Shown in pieces: positions 17,314 to 26,048 of a stretch of DNA of 29,624 nucleotides. Location of the stretch: contig QCAD01000003.1 in the NCBI GenBank assembly GCA_003282055.1, positions 1-29,624 on the forward strand, given 5' to 3'. The first letter of the stretch is position 1. Each line of letters starts with the position of its first letter. The notes under the pieces are model-generated. The model was not told the origin of the DNA. It did no database searches and was given only the letters and a program-made list of their open reading frames with translations. This stretch comes from Pelagibacteraceae bacterium AG-339-N18. Its GTDB lineage: Bacteria; Pseudomonadota; Alphaproteobacteria; Pelagibacterales; Pelagibacteraceae. Made by a program: the position numbers and the translations under genes.

Positions 17314-17601
17314 ATGAGCATAGATCTTAAAACAATAAAGCATATATCTAAATTAGCAAGAATTTCAGTTGATGAGCAAAGAGCTGAAAAATTGGCTGGA
17401 GATTTAAATTCTATTTTTGATTTCATTGAAAAACTTAATGAATTAAAAACGGATAATGTAGAACCATTAACTTCTATTGCTGAAACAACCTTAAAATTAA
17501 GATCTGATGAAGTAAAAAGTAAAAATATAAGAGAACAAATTATTAAAAATTCTCCTCAGGATAATGAGGATTATTTTGTAGTGCCTAAGGTGATTGAATA
17601 A
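17314..17601 (+). CDS. gatC: Asp/Glu-tRNA amidotransferase subunit C
   Basis: Small subunit that clamps GatA and GatB in the enzyme turning Glu-tRNA(Gln) and often Asp-tRNA(Asn) into Gln- and Asn-tRNA. 95 residues, normal. It opens with DLKTIKHISKLARISVDEQ, has the LNSIFDFIEKLNELKTDNVEPL segment (about 31-52) and the later LRSDEVK motif, which is how GatC proteins look. The stop codon TAA overlaps the gatA ATG by one base, so the three gat genes form a tight operon. It diverges from ruvX. Confidence 0.95.
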   Translation: MSIDLKTIKHISKLARISVDEQRAEKLAGDLNSIFDFIEKLNELKTDNVEPLTSIAETTLKLRSDEVKSKNIREQIIKNSPQDNEDYFVVPKVIE

Positions 17602-19058
17602 TGTCAGATATAACAAAACAATCTCTTACTGAATTAGTTGAAAATATAAAAAATAAGAAACTTTCTTCAACAGATGTAACCAAAGCATTTATTGATAGAT
17701 CTGAAAAATCTGAGGAATTGAATGCTTATATTACAAATGATTTTACTTCAGCCATAGATAAGGCAAAAAAATTTGATCAAAAACCTAATTTAGATTTAAA
17801 ACTGCCTGGTATTCCAATGGCAGTTAAGGATTTATTTTGTACCAAAAATATTAAAACAACTGCTGGTAGTAAAATTTTAAATAACTTTGTACCAACTTAT
17901 GAATCAACCGTAACTGAAAATATCTGGAATGAAGGTGCAATACTTCTAGGTAAGTTAAACTGTGATGAGTTTGCAATGGGTTCATCAAATGAAACAAGTT
18001 TTTTTGGTAATGTACAAAATCCTATTGATAAAAATTTAGTCCCAGGTGGATCATCTGGTGGTTCAGCTTCAGCTGTAGCTGGACAACTAACACCTATTAC
18101 AATTGGTACCGATACTGGTGGATCAATTAGACAACCAGCCTCTTTCACTGGAATTGTAGGATTAAAACCTACATATGGAAGTTGCTCAAGATATGGGATA
18201 GTTGCTTTTGCTTCATCATTGGATCAAGCCGGACCTATGGCACAAAATGTTAAAGATTGTGCTTTATTACATGAAGTGATTAGTTCCTACGATCCTAAAG
18301 ACTCTACTTCGATAAATTTTAAAAGAAATCATTTCAGCAAGGAACTTACAAATAACATAAAAGGAAAAAAAATTGGAATACCAAAAGAGTATAGAGTTGA
18401 TGGTATGCCAAAAGAAATTGAAGATCTTTGGCAAAAGGGCATTCAGTATATTAAAGATTGTGGTGCTGAAACCATTGATATTTCTCTACCATATACAAGT
18501 TATGCCTTACCAACATATTATATAGTTGCTCCAGCAGAGGCATCATCAAACTTAGCAAGATATGATGGTGTTAAGTATGGATTTAGAGCCAAAGGAGAAA
18601 ATTTAATTGATATGTATGAGAAAACAAGATCAGAAGGTTTTGGAGCTGAAGTTCAAAGAAGAATTATGATTGGAACTTATGTTTTGTCTTCAGGATATTA
18701 TGATGCATATTATCTTAAAGCTCAAAAAGTAAGGAAACTTATTAAAAATGATTTTGATGAAGCATATAAAAAAGTTGATGCAATTTTAACTCCATCAACA
18801 CCTAGCTCAGCATTTAAAATAGGTGAAAAAACAAATGATCCAGTTTCAATGTATCTAAATGACATATTTACTGTTCCTGTTAACTTAGCTGGACTCCCAG
18901 GCATCTCAATACCGGCCGGACATGACTCAAAAGGTTACCCTTTAGGTTTACAAATTATTGGCAAAGCTTTTGATGAACAGAATATATTGAATATAGCTTA
19001 TGCTATGGAAGAAAAGATCAATTTTAAAAATAAAATTACTGATTGGTGGATAAAATGA
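17601..19058 (+). CDS. gatA: Asp/Glu-tRNA amidotransferase subunit A
   Basis: Amidase subunit that frees ammonia from glutamine for transfer to the tRNA-bound acid. 485 residues, usual size. The catalytic Lys-cisSer-Ser triad can be placed at Lys76 (AVKDLF), Ser151 ([14 protein letters not shown]) and Ser175 ([13 protein letters not shown]), the same spacing as in the Staphylococcus GatA. The glycine-rich amidase signature and the later [19 protein letters not shown] region are also intact. Its TGA overlaps the gatB ATG by four bases (ATGA). Presence of GatCAB suggests the organism makes Gln-tRNA indirectly, as in other alphaproteobacteria. Confidence 0.97.
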   Translation: MSDITKQSLTELVENIKNKKLSSTDVTKAFIDRSEKSEELNAYITNDFTSAIDKAKKFDQKPNLDLKLPGIPMAVKDLFCTKNIKTTAGSKILNNFVPTYESTVTENIWNEGAILLGKLNCDEFAMGSSNETSFFGNVQNPIDKNLVPGGSSGGSASAVAGQLTPITIGTDTGGSIRQPASFTGIVGLKPTYGSCSRYGIVAFASSLDQAGPMAQNVKDCALLHEVISSYDPKDSTSINFKRNHFSKELTNNIKGKKIGIPKEYRVDGMPKEIEDLWQKGIQYIKDCGAETIDISLPYTSYALPTYYIVAPAEASSNLARYDGVKYGFRAKGENLIDMYEKTRSEGFGAEVQRRIMIGTYVLSSGYYDAYYLKAQKVRKLIKNDFDEAYKKVDAILTPSTPSSAFKIGEKTNDPVSMYLNDIFTVPVNLAGLPGISIPAGHDSKGYPLGLQIIGKAFDEQNILNIAYAMEEKINFKNKITDWWIK

Positions 19059-20530
19059 GTAAAAAATATTCAGAATACTTTATTAATCGAAAAGATAATC
19101 AGTATGAAGTTGTAATTGGTTTAGAAGTTCACGCTCAAGTCTTATCTGAGTCAAAATTATTTTCAAATTCAGCAACCAAATTTGGAGCAGAACCTAATAC
19201 GCAAGTTAGTTTAGTTGATGCTGCATTTCCAGGAATGTTACCAGTAATAAATGAATTTTGTGTCAAACAAGCAATTAAAACTGGTATTGGCCTTAACGCA
19301 AAAATTAATAAACGTTCAGTATTTGATAGAAAAAATTATTTTTATGCTGATTTGCCCCAAGGATATCAAATTTCACAATTTAAAGATCCAATAGTAGGTG
19401 AGGGCAAAGTTATTTTGGATATGCCTAATGGTCAAAAAGAAGTTGGTATAGAGAGATTACATCTAGAGCAAGACGCTGGAAAAAGTATTCATGATCTCGA
19501 CCCACAAAATACCTTTGTAGATTTAAATAGATCAGGGGTGGCTTTAATGGAAATAGTGAGCAAACCTGATCTAAGATCACCAGATGAGGTTAATGCTTAC
19601 ATCAAAAAACTACGATCTATAATGAGGTATCTAGGAACTTGTGATGGTAATATGCAAGAAGGTTCTTTAAGAGCTGATGTAAATGTCTCTGTTAGACCAA
19701 AAGGCTCAAAGGAATTTGGGACTCGATGTGAAATTAAAAATGTTAATTCAATAAAGTTTATGCAGATGGCAATAGAATATGAGGCTAATAGGCAAGTTGA
19801 TTTAATAGAAGAGGGTAAAACTATTGATCAAGAAACTAGACTTTTTGATACAAAAAAAAATGAGACAAGATCAATGAGATCAAAAGAAGATGCTCATGAT
19901 TACAGATATTTTCCTGACCCTGATTTGCTACCTTTAGAGGTTTCAGAAAAATTTATTGAAGAACTTAGAAATGATATTCCAGAACTTCCAGATGATAAAA
20001 AGAAAAGATTTATTGAAGAGTTTAAATTGTCTCCTTATGAAGCAAATATTTTAGTATCTGATATTGATACTGCGAAATACTTTGAAGAGGTTGTAACTAA
20101 AATGGGTAAAAACAAAAATATTAAGTTAGCAGTCAATTGGATTACAGGAGAACTATTTGCTGTTTTAAATAGCAAAGGTTTAGAAATTTCTCAAAGTCCA
20201 GTGAGTGCTAAGAATTTCGCTATTTTGATAAATCTAATTAAGAATGGAACTATCTCGGGAAAGATAGCAAAAACTGTTTTTGAATTGATGATTGATGGTG
20301 ATAAAGATCCTCAAAAGATTGTAGAAGAAAAAGGATTAAAACAACAAAGTGATCCAAAAGCTTTAGAGGCATTAATTGATAAAATAATTAATGATAACAG
20401 AGAAAAAGCTATTGAATATAAACAAGGTAAAGAAAAATTATTTGGTTTTTTTGTTGGTCAAGCGATGAAGGCATCAGGTGGAAAAGCTAACCCTCAGTTA
20501 ATCAATGAGATCCTAAAGAAAAAATTATAA
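19055..20530 (+). CDS. gatB: Asp/Glu-tRNA amidotransferase subunit B
   Basis: Kinase/transferase subunit that binds the misacylated tRNA, activates the side-chain carboxylate and adds ammonia. The ATG at 19055 overlapping the gatA stop gives MSKKYSEYF and 491 residues. A TTG four codons earlier is less likely. Motifs: [10 protein letters not shown] (about residues 18-27), [18 protein letters not shown], the [14 protein letters not shown] segment, [15 protein letters not shown], and the block with [11 protein letters not shown] near residue 285. The tRNA-binding YqeY-like tail ends with [12 protein letters not shown]. Reading frame intact. The next gene follows after four bases with a short AAGG Shine-Dalgarno. 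Confidence 0.97.
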   Translation: MSKKYSEYFINRKDNQYEVVIGLEVHAQVLSESKLFSNSATKFGAEPNTQVSLVDAAFPGMLPVINEFCVKQAIKTGIGLNAKINKRSVFDRKNYFYADLPQGYQISQFKDPIVGEGKVILDMPNGQKEVGIERLHLEQDAGKSIHDLDPQNTFVDLNRSGVALMEIVSKPDLRSPDEVNAYIKKLRSIMRYLGTCDGNMQEGSLRADVNVSVRPKGSKEFGTRCEIKNVNSIKFMQMAIEYEANRQVDLIEEGKTIDQETRLFDTKKNETRSMRSKEDAHDYRYFPDPDLLPLEVSEKFIEELRNDIPELPDDKKKRFIEEFKLSPYEANILVSDIDTAKYFEEVVTKMGKNKNIKLAVNWITGELFAVLNSKGLEISQSPVSAKNFAILINLIKNGTISGKIAKTVFELMIDGDKDPQKIVEEKGLKQQSDPKALEALIDKIINDNREKAIEYKQGKEKLFGFFVGQAMKASGGKANPQLINEILKKKL

Positions 20531-20534
20531 GGTT

Positions 20535-21185
20535 ATGGGTTCAGACCTTAACATCACTAAACATTTACAAGACTATATTCTTAAGAATGGTTTGAAATTG
20601 CATCCAATTCAAAAAGAAATAATAGATTACAACTTATCACTTGGTGATACAAAAAGAATGCAAATCTCTATTTCTCAATGTCAATTTCTACATCTGATTA
20701 TTAAGGTTTCCAAAATCAAAAAAGTCCTAGAGATTGGAACTTTTACAGGTTTAAGTACGTTATCTATGGCTTTAGCATTACCAAATGAAGGAAGCATAAT
20801 AGCATTAGATAAAAATGAGGAGACAAACAAAGTTGCTCAAAAATTTTTTAAAAAAGCCAAACAAGATTATAAAATTAAAACTATAATTAAACCAGCATTA
20901 GAAACCTTGATGAGTATTAGAAATGAAAAATTTGATTTAGTCTTTATTGATGCAGATAAAATTAATTACAAAAAATATTATGAGATTTCGTTAGATCTAT
21001 TGAATAAAGAGGGTTTAGTGATAATTGACAATGTATTATGGCATGGAGAAGTTATTAATAAAGATATTAATGATAAATTTACTAAAAGTATAAGAGATTT
21101 GAATGATTTTATCTCTAAAGATAAGAGAATTGAAAAAGTCATGGTACCATTTGGTGATGGAATGACTGTTTGTAGGAAGGTTTAA
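20535..21185 (+). CDS. SAM-dependent O-methyltransferase (COG4122-type)
   Basis: 216 residues with a class I methyltransferase fold. Motif I is VLEIGTFTGLSTLSMALALP (about 61-80), an acidic residue for SAM ribose is in IIALDKNEE, the metal-binding Asp motif is LVFIDADKINYKKYY (about 134-148) and the late GLVIIDNVLWHGEV block is near 158. This is the layout of the caffeoyl-CoA/catechol O-methyltransferase-like family found in many bacteria, usually with unknown natural substrate. tRNA hydroxyuridine methyltransferases (TrmR) belong to the same family. The next gene is a TrhO-type tRNA hydroxylase, so a pair that hydroxylates and then methylates tRNA U34 is an appealing inference but not proven. 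Confidence 0.85.
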   Translation: MGSDLNITKHLQDYILKNGLKLHPIQKEIIDYNLSLGDTKRMQISISQCQFLHLIIKVSKIKKVLEIGTFTGLSTLSMALALPNEGSIIALDKNEETNKVAQKFFKKAKQDYKIKTIIKPALETLMSIRNEKFDLVFIDADKINYKKYYEISLDLLNKEGLVIIDNVLWHGEVINKDINDKFTKSIRDLNDFISKDKRIEKVMVPFGDGMTVCRKV

Positions 21186-22093
21186 TGTTCACTATATTTG
21201 GTTTTTATAAATTTCAAAAAATAAATAATTTAAAAAAAAACCAAATAAAATTAAATAATCTCTTGTTAGATAAAAACATACATGGATCAATTATTATATC
21301 CAAAGAAGGTTTAAATGGATCTATTTCTGGAATAAATAAGGATATTAAAACTGCAATTATTCAAATCAAAAAATGTTTGAATATAAAAGAATTTGATAGT
21401 TTTAATAATTCTAAAAGTAGATTTCAACCTTTTCATAAACCAAAAGTTAAAATTAAAAAAGAAGTTGTACCGATGGACCTAAAAATGACGAATAGATTAA
21501 AAAAAAAGAATAGTCATATAGAGCCAACAGAATGGAATGAATTAATAAAAAATAAAAAAACTCTTTTATTAGATGCAAGAAAACCTTTTGAACATAAAGT
21601 TGGTTCTTTTAAAAAATCAGTAAACCCTAAAATAGGTAACTTTAGAGATTTTCCAAAATACCTAAAAAAGTTAAAAAAAGATGAGCCAATAGCAATGTTT
21701 TGTACCGGAGGAATAAGATGTGAAAAAGCGTCTGTATATTTAGAGAAAAAGGGTTTTAGGAATATTTATCAATTAAAAGGTGGAATTCTGAATTATTTAA
21801 AGAAAGTAAAACAAAAAAATAGTCTATGGAAAGGTGAATGTTTTGTATTTGATAACAGAGTAAGTTTAAAGCACGGTCTAGAACAGGGAACATATTCAAT
21901 TTGTGGTGGATGCAGGCAACCAATTTCAGTGAAGGATAAAAAATCTGATAAATATGAAGAGGGTGTAACTTGCCCTAATTGTTTTAATAAACTCTCAAAA
22001 GTTCAAAAATCTCGTTTTAGAATGAGACAAAGTCAGATATATAAAGCAAAGCTATCAGGAAAAAAATATAATTTCCAAAAAGAATTTAACTAA
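21185..22093 (+). CDS. trhO: Rhodanese-domain tRNA uridine hydroxylase, TrhO/YceA family
   Basis: Catalyses O2-dependent 5-hydroxylation of wobble uridine in tRNA in the E. coli and Bacillus homologues. 302 residues. The N-terminal acylphosphatase-like domain (about 1-95) has IIISKEGLNGSISG. The rhodanese domain (about 115-215) has LLLDARKPFEHKVGSF and the active-site loop MFCTGGIRCEKAS with Cys173. A C-terminal cysteine-rich tail follows with GGCRQPIS and CPNCF. These match the family. The ATG overlaps the methyltransferase stop by one base. This spacing supports joint function with the O-methyltransferase upstream, since hydroxyuridine is methylated to methoxyuridine in other bacteria. Confidence 0.9.
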   Translation: MFTIFGFYKFQKINNLKKNQIKLNNLLLDKNIHGSIIISKEGLNGSISGINKDIKTAIIQIKKCLNIKEFDSFNNSKSRFQPFHKPKVKIKKEVVPMDLKMTNRLKKKNSHIEPTEWNELIKNKKTLLLDARKPFEHKVGSFKKSVNPKIGNFRDFPKYLKKLKKDEPIAMFCTGGIRCEKASVYLEKKGFRNIYQLKGGILNYLKKVKQKNSLWKGECFVFDNRVSLKHGLEQGTYSICGGCRQPISVKDKKSDKYEEGVTCPNCFNKLSKVQKSRFRMRQSQIYKAKLSGKKYNFQKEFN

Positions 22094-22101
22094 GGATTTA
22101 T

Positions 22102-23472
22102 TTGTCACAATCTTTCAAATTAACTAAAGATCCAATATGGTTTTTGCTTAGAAAAGTTACTATCCCAGCAAGTGTTGGTTCATTATTTCAAACTTTTTAC
22201 AATTTAGTAGATACTTGGTTCGCAGGAAGAATATCTGCTGAAGCAATAGCAGCAATTGCAAAATCTTTTCCAATTTACTTTACCATTATTGCGATAGGAG
22301 TTGGATTAACGGCAGGGACTAATACTTTAATTGGAAATAATATAGGTGCTAAGGATAAGAGGAAGGCGTCATTATTTGTTGCACAGTCAATTATATTTGC
22401 AATCTTTTTGTCGATTCTAGTAACTTTTTTTGGTTTAAATGTTTCAGATTTTTTACTTTCCTTAATGGGATCAGACCAAGAGGGAATTATTTTAACTAGA
22501 AAATATCTTGATGTAATTTTTTATGGAACAATAATAGTTTTGATCCAGATTTCATTAAATGGAACTTTAAATGCGCAAGGGGATACAAAAAGCTATAGAA
22601 ACGTTTTAATTTTTAGTTTCTTTTTAAACATTATTCTAAATCCATTATTTATTTTTGGTTATAGTTTTGTACCAGCTTTTGGTATAGCTGGACTTGCTAT
22701 TGCAACTGTAGTAGCACAATTTATTGGTCTTTTATATTTAGCCTACAAAGTTTATTGTTGTGAGTTAAAACAATATCTTAAGCCTGAGTGTTTTATACCA
22801 AAATTCAAACTTCTAGGAGAACTCCTATATCAGACAATTCCTGTAATGTTCAGTATGTTATTAATTGGTGTAGGTATATTTAATATTCTTTACTTCATTG
22901 GTAAATTTGGAGATTTAGCTACTGCTGGTTACGGTGCTGCTTTGCGAATTGAGCAAGTTTTTTTACTTCCGGTAATTGGTTTAAATACTGCAGTATTATC
23001 TATTGGGGGACAAAATTTTGGTGCAAAAAATTTTGATAGATTAAGAGAATTATATAAAAAGGCTCTTTTTTTTGGATCATCTTTTATGTTTTGCGCGGGA
23101 ATAATAATTTTTTTGGGTGCAGAATTTTTAGTTTCATTATTTACTGATAATTCAGAGGCTATAAAACATGGCATAATATATTTAAAAGTTGCTGCATTGA
23201 TTGGTCCAATTTATCCTGTTTTTTTTATAACAACTGCAGTATTCCAAGCAGTTAAAAAACCACTATATAGTCTTTACTTGAGTGTTTTAAGACTAACAGC
23301 GCTTCCATTTTTAAGTTTGTGGTATGTAATTAATATTAAAGGGGGAGATTATCAGGATATTTTTTACACAATATTAGTAACAAATTGGTTTATGGGAATT
23401 GCAGTTCTTATGTTTATTGGGTATTTTTTGAACAATGTTTTCAAACAAAATAAAAGTCTTTTTACTTATTAG
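22102..23472 (+). CDS. MATE-family efflux transporter
   Basis: Multidrug/toxin extrusion-type antiporter, 456 residues in about twelve hydrophobic helices arranged as two halves. The first half carries the FYNLVDTWFAGRISAEAIAA segment (about 34-53), a typical MATE signature, and the second half repeats it as GDLATAGYGAALRIEQVFLLPVIGLNTA. The start is TTG at 22102, because no ATG occurs in the N-terminal portion and a TAAGGA Shine-Dalgarno precedes it by 5 bases. The substrate and coupling ion (Na+ or H+) cannot be read from the sequence. Its 3' end overlaps the nuclease gene by 38 bases. Confidence 0.9.
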   Translation: MSQSFKLTKDPIWFLLRKVTIPASVGSLFQTFYNLVDTWFAGRISAEAIAAIAKSFPIYFTIIAIGVGLTAGTNTLIGNNIGAKDKRKASLFVAQSIIFAIFLSILVTFFGLNVSDFLLSLMGSDQEGIILTRKYLDVIFYGTIIVLIQISLNGTLNAQGDTKSYRNVLIFSFFLNIILNPLFIFGYSFVPAFGIAGLAIATVVAQFIGLLYLAYKVYCCELKQYLKPECFIPKFKLLGELLYQTIPVMFSMLLIGVGIFNILYFIGKFGDLATAGYGAALRIEQVFLLPVIGLNTAVLSIGGQNFGAKNFDRLRELYKKALFFGSSFMFCAGIIIFLGAEFLVSLFTDNSEAIKHGIIYLKVAALIGPIYPVFFITTAVFQAVKKPLYSLYLSVLRLTALPFLSLWYVINIKGGDYQDIFYTILVTNWFMGIAVLMFIGYFLNNVFKQNKSLFTY

Positions 23473-23914
23473 CATTTGTCTAATATTTTTTTTAATCACT
23501 TCTTTTGATGTGAAATCTAACAAAGCAAAGGTTGTTGATGGAGATACTATTCATTTAAATGGGGAAAAAATTCGCTTTAGTGGCATTGATACTCCTGAAA
23601 TTAAACAAGTATGTAACAATAATAATGAGGTAATTAAATGTGGGATACGGGCAAAAGAACTACTTATTAATAAGATAGGTAAAAATAAAGTAAAATGTGT
23701 AAATGAGGGTGTAGATCGATATAAGAGAATTTTAGCTGAATGTTTTGTAAATAATCAAAGTCTATCCAAGTATCTTGTTAGGGAGGGATTTGCTTTTGCT
23801 TACAGGAAATATTCAACAAAATTTATTGAAGATGAAAACTATGCAAAAAAAAATAAAAAAGGTATGTGGTCAATGACCTTTGAGTATCCTTGGGATTATA
23901 GAAGAAAAAATTAG
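23435..23914 (+). CDS. Exported or membrane-anchored thermonuclease-like (SNase) protein
   Basis: 159 residues with the staphylococcal nuclease fold. A hydrophobic stretch at residues 7-24 follows a short basic start and reads as a signal peptide or anchor, so it acts outside the cytoplasm. The nuclease part has KVVDGDTIHLNGEKIRFSGI, where the Asp, Arg (IRFSG) and Glu (DTPEIKQ) match the S. aureus active site, then the second Arg in YKRILAECFV, and ends with the GMWSMTFEYPWDYRRK tail. Four cysteines, including VCNNNNEVIKCG, may form a disulphide. The ATG lies inside the MATE gene (38-base overlap). It may recover nucleotides or phosphorus from DNA, but that is inferred. Confidence 0.88.
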   Translation: MFSNKIKVFLLISICLIFFLITSFDVKSNKAKVVDGDTIHLNGEKIRFSGIDTPEIKQVCNNNNEVIKCGIRAKELLINKIGKNKVKCVNEGVDRYKRILAECFVNNQSLSKYLVREGFAFAYRKYSTKFIEDENYAKKNKKGMWSMTFEYPWDYRRKN

Positions 23915-24642
23915 TCTTTTTGTAATTTTTTTTCTAACTTCCTTACCAAGTAAGAAACAATCAATATTAGGACTAAATATTCAAGAATCAGAAATGTATA
24001 TATTTCTAATGGCCTATAAGTTGTTACAACTAATTCATTAGCTTTTCTTGTTAAATCACCAATACCAATTATTGATACTAGCGATGACATTTTAAGTACA
24101 TATACAAACTGGTTACCTATAGCTGGTAAAATATTTTTCACAGCTTGAGGCAAAATAACTAATCTTAATTTTCTAAAAAAACCCAAACCTAACGAACTTC
24201 CAGCTTCCCACTGCGCTTTTTTTATGGAGTTTATTCCGGCTCTAAAAATCTCAGCTTGGAATGCACTTTCGCTTATTGATAATGCTATAATACCTGAAAC
24301 AAATGGGCTAAAACTAATTCCAGTCATTATTGGTAGTCCATAATAAATCCATAAAATTAAAACTAGCAAAGGAATTGCTCTTACAATTTCTACATAACCA
24401 ATATTAAGATAAGTTAAAAATTTACTTTTTGAAAGTGAAGGTATAGCAATTAAAAGACCAATCAATATTGATATAACAATCGAAATTATCGAAATATATA
24501 TAGTGGTAGTTAAACCACTTAAAAGAAATTTAAGATTTGTTAAACCCTCAATATTTTGTGGAGATAATATCAACCAGTTTAATTCACTTTTACCACATGA
24601 GGTTAAAGTAAGGACTAAAATTAAAAAAGCTAAATTTCTCAC
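23911..24642 (-). CDS. Polar amino-acid-type ABC transporter permease with lipobox-like N-terminus
   Basis: 243 residues, inner-membrane permease of the HisM/GlnP family. The cytosolic EAA loop is EIFRAGINSIKKAQWEAGSSLGLG, and five to six hydrophobic helices are seen, with LLSGLTTTIYISIISIVISI opening the core. The start is a GTG at 24642. The N-terminus reads MRNLAFLILVLTLTSCGKSE: hydrophobic, then LTSC at residues 13-16, which fits a lipoprotein lipobox with Cys16. Such a start is unusual for this family. It follows the solute-binding gene after 40 bases. No ATPase gene is adjacent in the window, so an ATPase from elsewhere must serve it. The last 4 bases are shared with the convergent nuclease gene. 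Confidence 0.88.
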   Translation of the reverse strand: MRNLAFLILVLTLTSCGKSELNWLILSPQNIEGLTNLKFLLSGLTTTIYISIISIVISILIGLLIAIPSLSKSKFLTYLNIGYVEIVRAIPLLVLILWIYYGLPIMTGISFSPFVSGIIALSISESAFQAEIFRAGINSIKKAQWEAGSSLGLGFFRKLRLVILPQAVKNILPAIGNQFVYVLKMSSLVSIIGIGDLTRKANELVVTTYRPLEIYTFLILEYLVLILIVSYLVRKLEKKLQKD

Positions 24643-24643
24643 C

Positions 24644-24658
24644 CTTTATGTTATAAAG
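24644..24658 (-). repeat. Short hairpin between the solute-binding and permease genes
   Basis: CTTTAT at 24644-24649 and ATAAAG at 24653-24658 form a perfect 6-base inverted repeat with a 3-base loop. On the minus strand it lies just before the GTG start, and its downstream arm overlaps the AAAGG that could serve as Shine-Dalgarno. With only AT pairs plus one GC it would be weak. It could lower permease translation relative to the binding protein, but that is only an inference. Confidence 0.35.
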
Positions 24659-24682
24659 AATAAAAAATTAAATACTAATTTA

Positions 24683-25453
24683 TTATAAACTTTTTAGATT
24701 GTATTTAGATAACAATTTAGTAAAGAAGCCAGATGATTTTTTCTTTTTGATCCAGCTATTCATATACTCGTTCCATTTATTATCACCTTTAGGAATCATC
24801 ATTGCTAAAAATGCTGGATTTTTTCCACCATCCGGGACGATTGCTAATTGAGGATATTTAATAACCAACTTATTTGCCTCTGTTGAGCTTGTAATATTAC
24901 CATCAGCTCTACCTGCTAAGACTTCTTGGAAGTCTCTTGCTGGTGCTTCGATTGAATTTAATTTTGATTTTGGAAAAAATTCTTTCGCCTTTTCCTCTTG
25001 AGAAGTACCAAGAGTAGTTGCAATAGTTACTTTTGAATTATTTAATGAATCCCAAGTTGGAAATTTTTTTAAATTCTTTTTTAAAACAAGTGGTACAGTA
25101 GCATATTTGTAATATGTATCTGTGAAACCAGCCACCTCTGCTCTTTTTGGTGTTTTTGTAACACTAGTTGATATGTCATATCTTGCAGATGTTATTCCAG
25201 ATACAATTGTTTTCCACTCAGCAGGCACAAACTCAACCTTTACCCCCATGTCTTTGGCAAGTTCATTCATTACATCTATATCAAAACCCTTATACTTATT
25301 TGTTGCAGGATCTTTAACCGTCATTGGATCCCAGTCACCAGTAGTTCCAACTTTTAATAACCCAGATGATAAAATTTTATCTAAATTAGAGTCAGCGTTT
25401 AATGAGAAAGGTAAAAAAGCGAATAATGCTATAAGTAATAATTTTTTCATCAT
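24683..25453 (-). CDS. Periplasmic solute-binding protein, family 3 (amino-acid-type)
   Basis: 256 residues. [20 protein letters not shown] forms a signal peptide with cleavage after Ala20. The mature protein has [16 protein letters not shown], the [20 protein letters not shown] block and the [15 protein letters not shown] segment, matching Pfam SBP_bac_3. The GTTGDWDP...GFDIDV pattern also resembles cyclohexadienyl/arogenate dehydratases (PheC), which share this fold, so both calls are possible. Adjacency to a permease favours transport. It begins 31 bases after soxG on the same strand, hence probably shares transcription with soxBDAG. The substrate is unknown. A sarcosine or glycine-related compound would fit the context but is speculation. 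Confidence 0.85.
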   Translation of the reverse strand: MMKKLLLIALFAFLPFSLNADSNLDKILSSGLLKVGTTGDWDPMTVKDPATNKYKGFDIDVMNELAKDMGVKVEFVPAEWKTIVSGITSARYDISTSVTKTPKRAEVAGFTDTYYKYATVPLVLKKNLKKFPTWDSLNNSKVTIATTLGTSQEEKAKEFFPKSKLNSIEAPARDFQEVLAGRADGNITSSTEANKLVIKYPQLAIVPDGGKNPAFLAMMIPKGDNKWNEYMNSWIKKKKSSGFFTKLLSKYNLKSL

Positions 25454-25484
25454 TTTACTTAACTTATTTGAGATCTAAATGAGA

Positions 25485-26048
25485 CTATAATCTTGACGCA
25501 CTATCATTCATCCAAGAGAATAAATATTCAGAAAAAGAGCGCCTTACGAACAAATTGACTTCATTTTGATTTTGATTGTGAATAATAACATCGACTTTTG
25601 CGATAATTGTTTGAGTTACAGATCCAATTTTGTTCCTAAATTCATTAAAATTAAAAGGTGATCCAGTCTGAAATAAATCGTAGATTTTATCTCCTTTTAA
25701 TATAATTCTAACATATTGGTCAGTGACATCTACAACGGCTCCTAAATCTAATTTAGATATATTTTTATTTAAAAGTGTTTCGGTTTCATATAAATTTTTA
25801 TCATCTTTAACAACATCATTTGAAAAAATCATCCATTCATCAGGACTCAACCATAGAGCAGTCAACTTTTCACTTTGAGTGGAAGTATTTGTTTTTGTAG
25901 GTAAGACCATATTTAAAGATTTACCAACAGCTGATAAAAATTCTCTTTTTTTTCCTCTTATTATTAATTTCATAATTGGATTTATTTCACTCATTTGCAA
26001 ACCTTGATATGACTTTTGCTCTTTTATTGGTCGATTATAATTTAGCAT
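25485..26048 (-). CDS. soxG: Sarcosine oxidase gamma subunit
   Basis: Fourth subunit of heterotetrameric sarcosine oxidase, which converts sarcosine to glycine and methylene-tetrahydrofolate. 187 residues. The family is poorly conserved, but the order SYQGLQ...LIIRGKK...LPTKTNT, then LTALWLSPDEWMIF and LDLGAVVDVTDQYVRIILKGD, and finally FVRRSFSEYLFSWM, fits SoxG. The ATG at 26048 lies 14 bases inside soxA. An ATG 18 codons later would remove the SYQGLQ segment seen in other SoxG, so the upstream start is chosen. Its place at the end of soxBDAG supports the call. Confidence 0.88.
   Translation of the reverse strand: MLNYNRPIKEQKSYQGLQMSEINPIMKLIIRGKKREFLSAVGKSLNMVLPTKTNTSTQSEKLTALWLSPDEWMIFSNDVVKDDKNLYETETLLNKNISKLDLGAVVDVTDQYVRIILKGDKIYDLFQTGSPFNFNEFRNKIGSVTQTIIAKVDVIIHNQNQNEVNLFVRRSFSEYLFSWMNDSASRL

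Noticed and set aside
25122..25478. Plus-strand open frame over the solute-binding protein gene (118 codons)
   Set aside because: The minus-strand gene has a signal peptide and family motifs. The plus-strand frame has no recognisable domain and no promoter.
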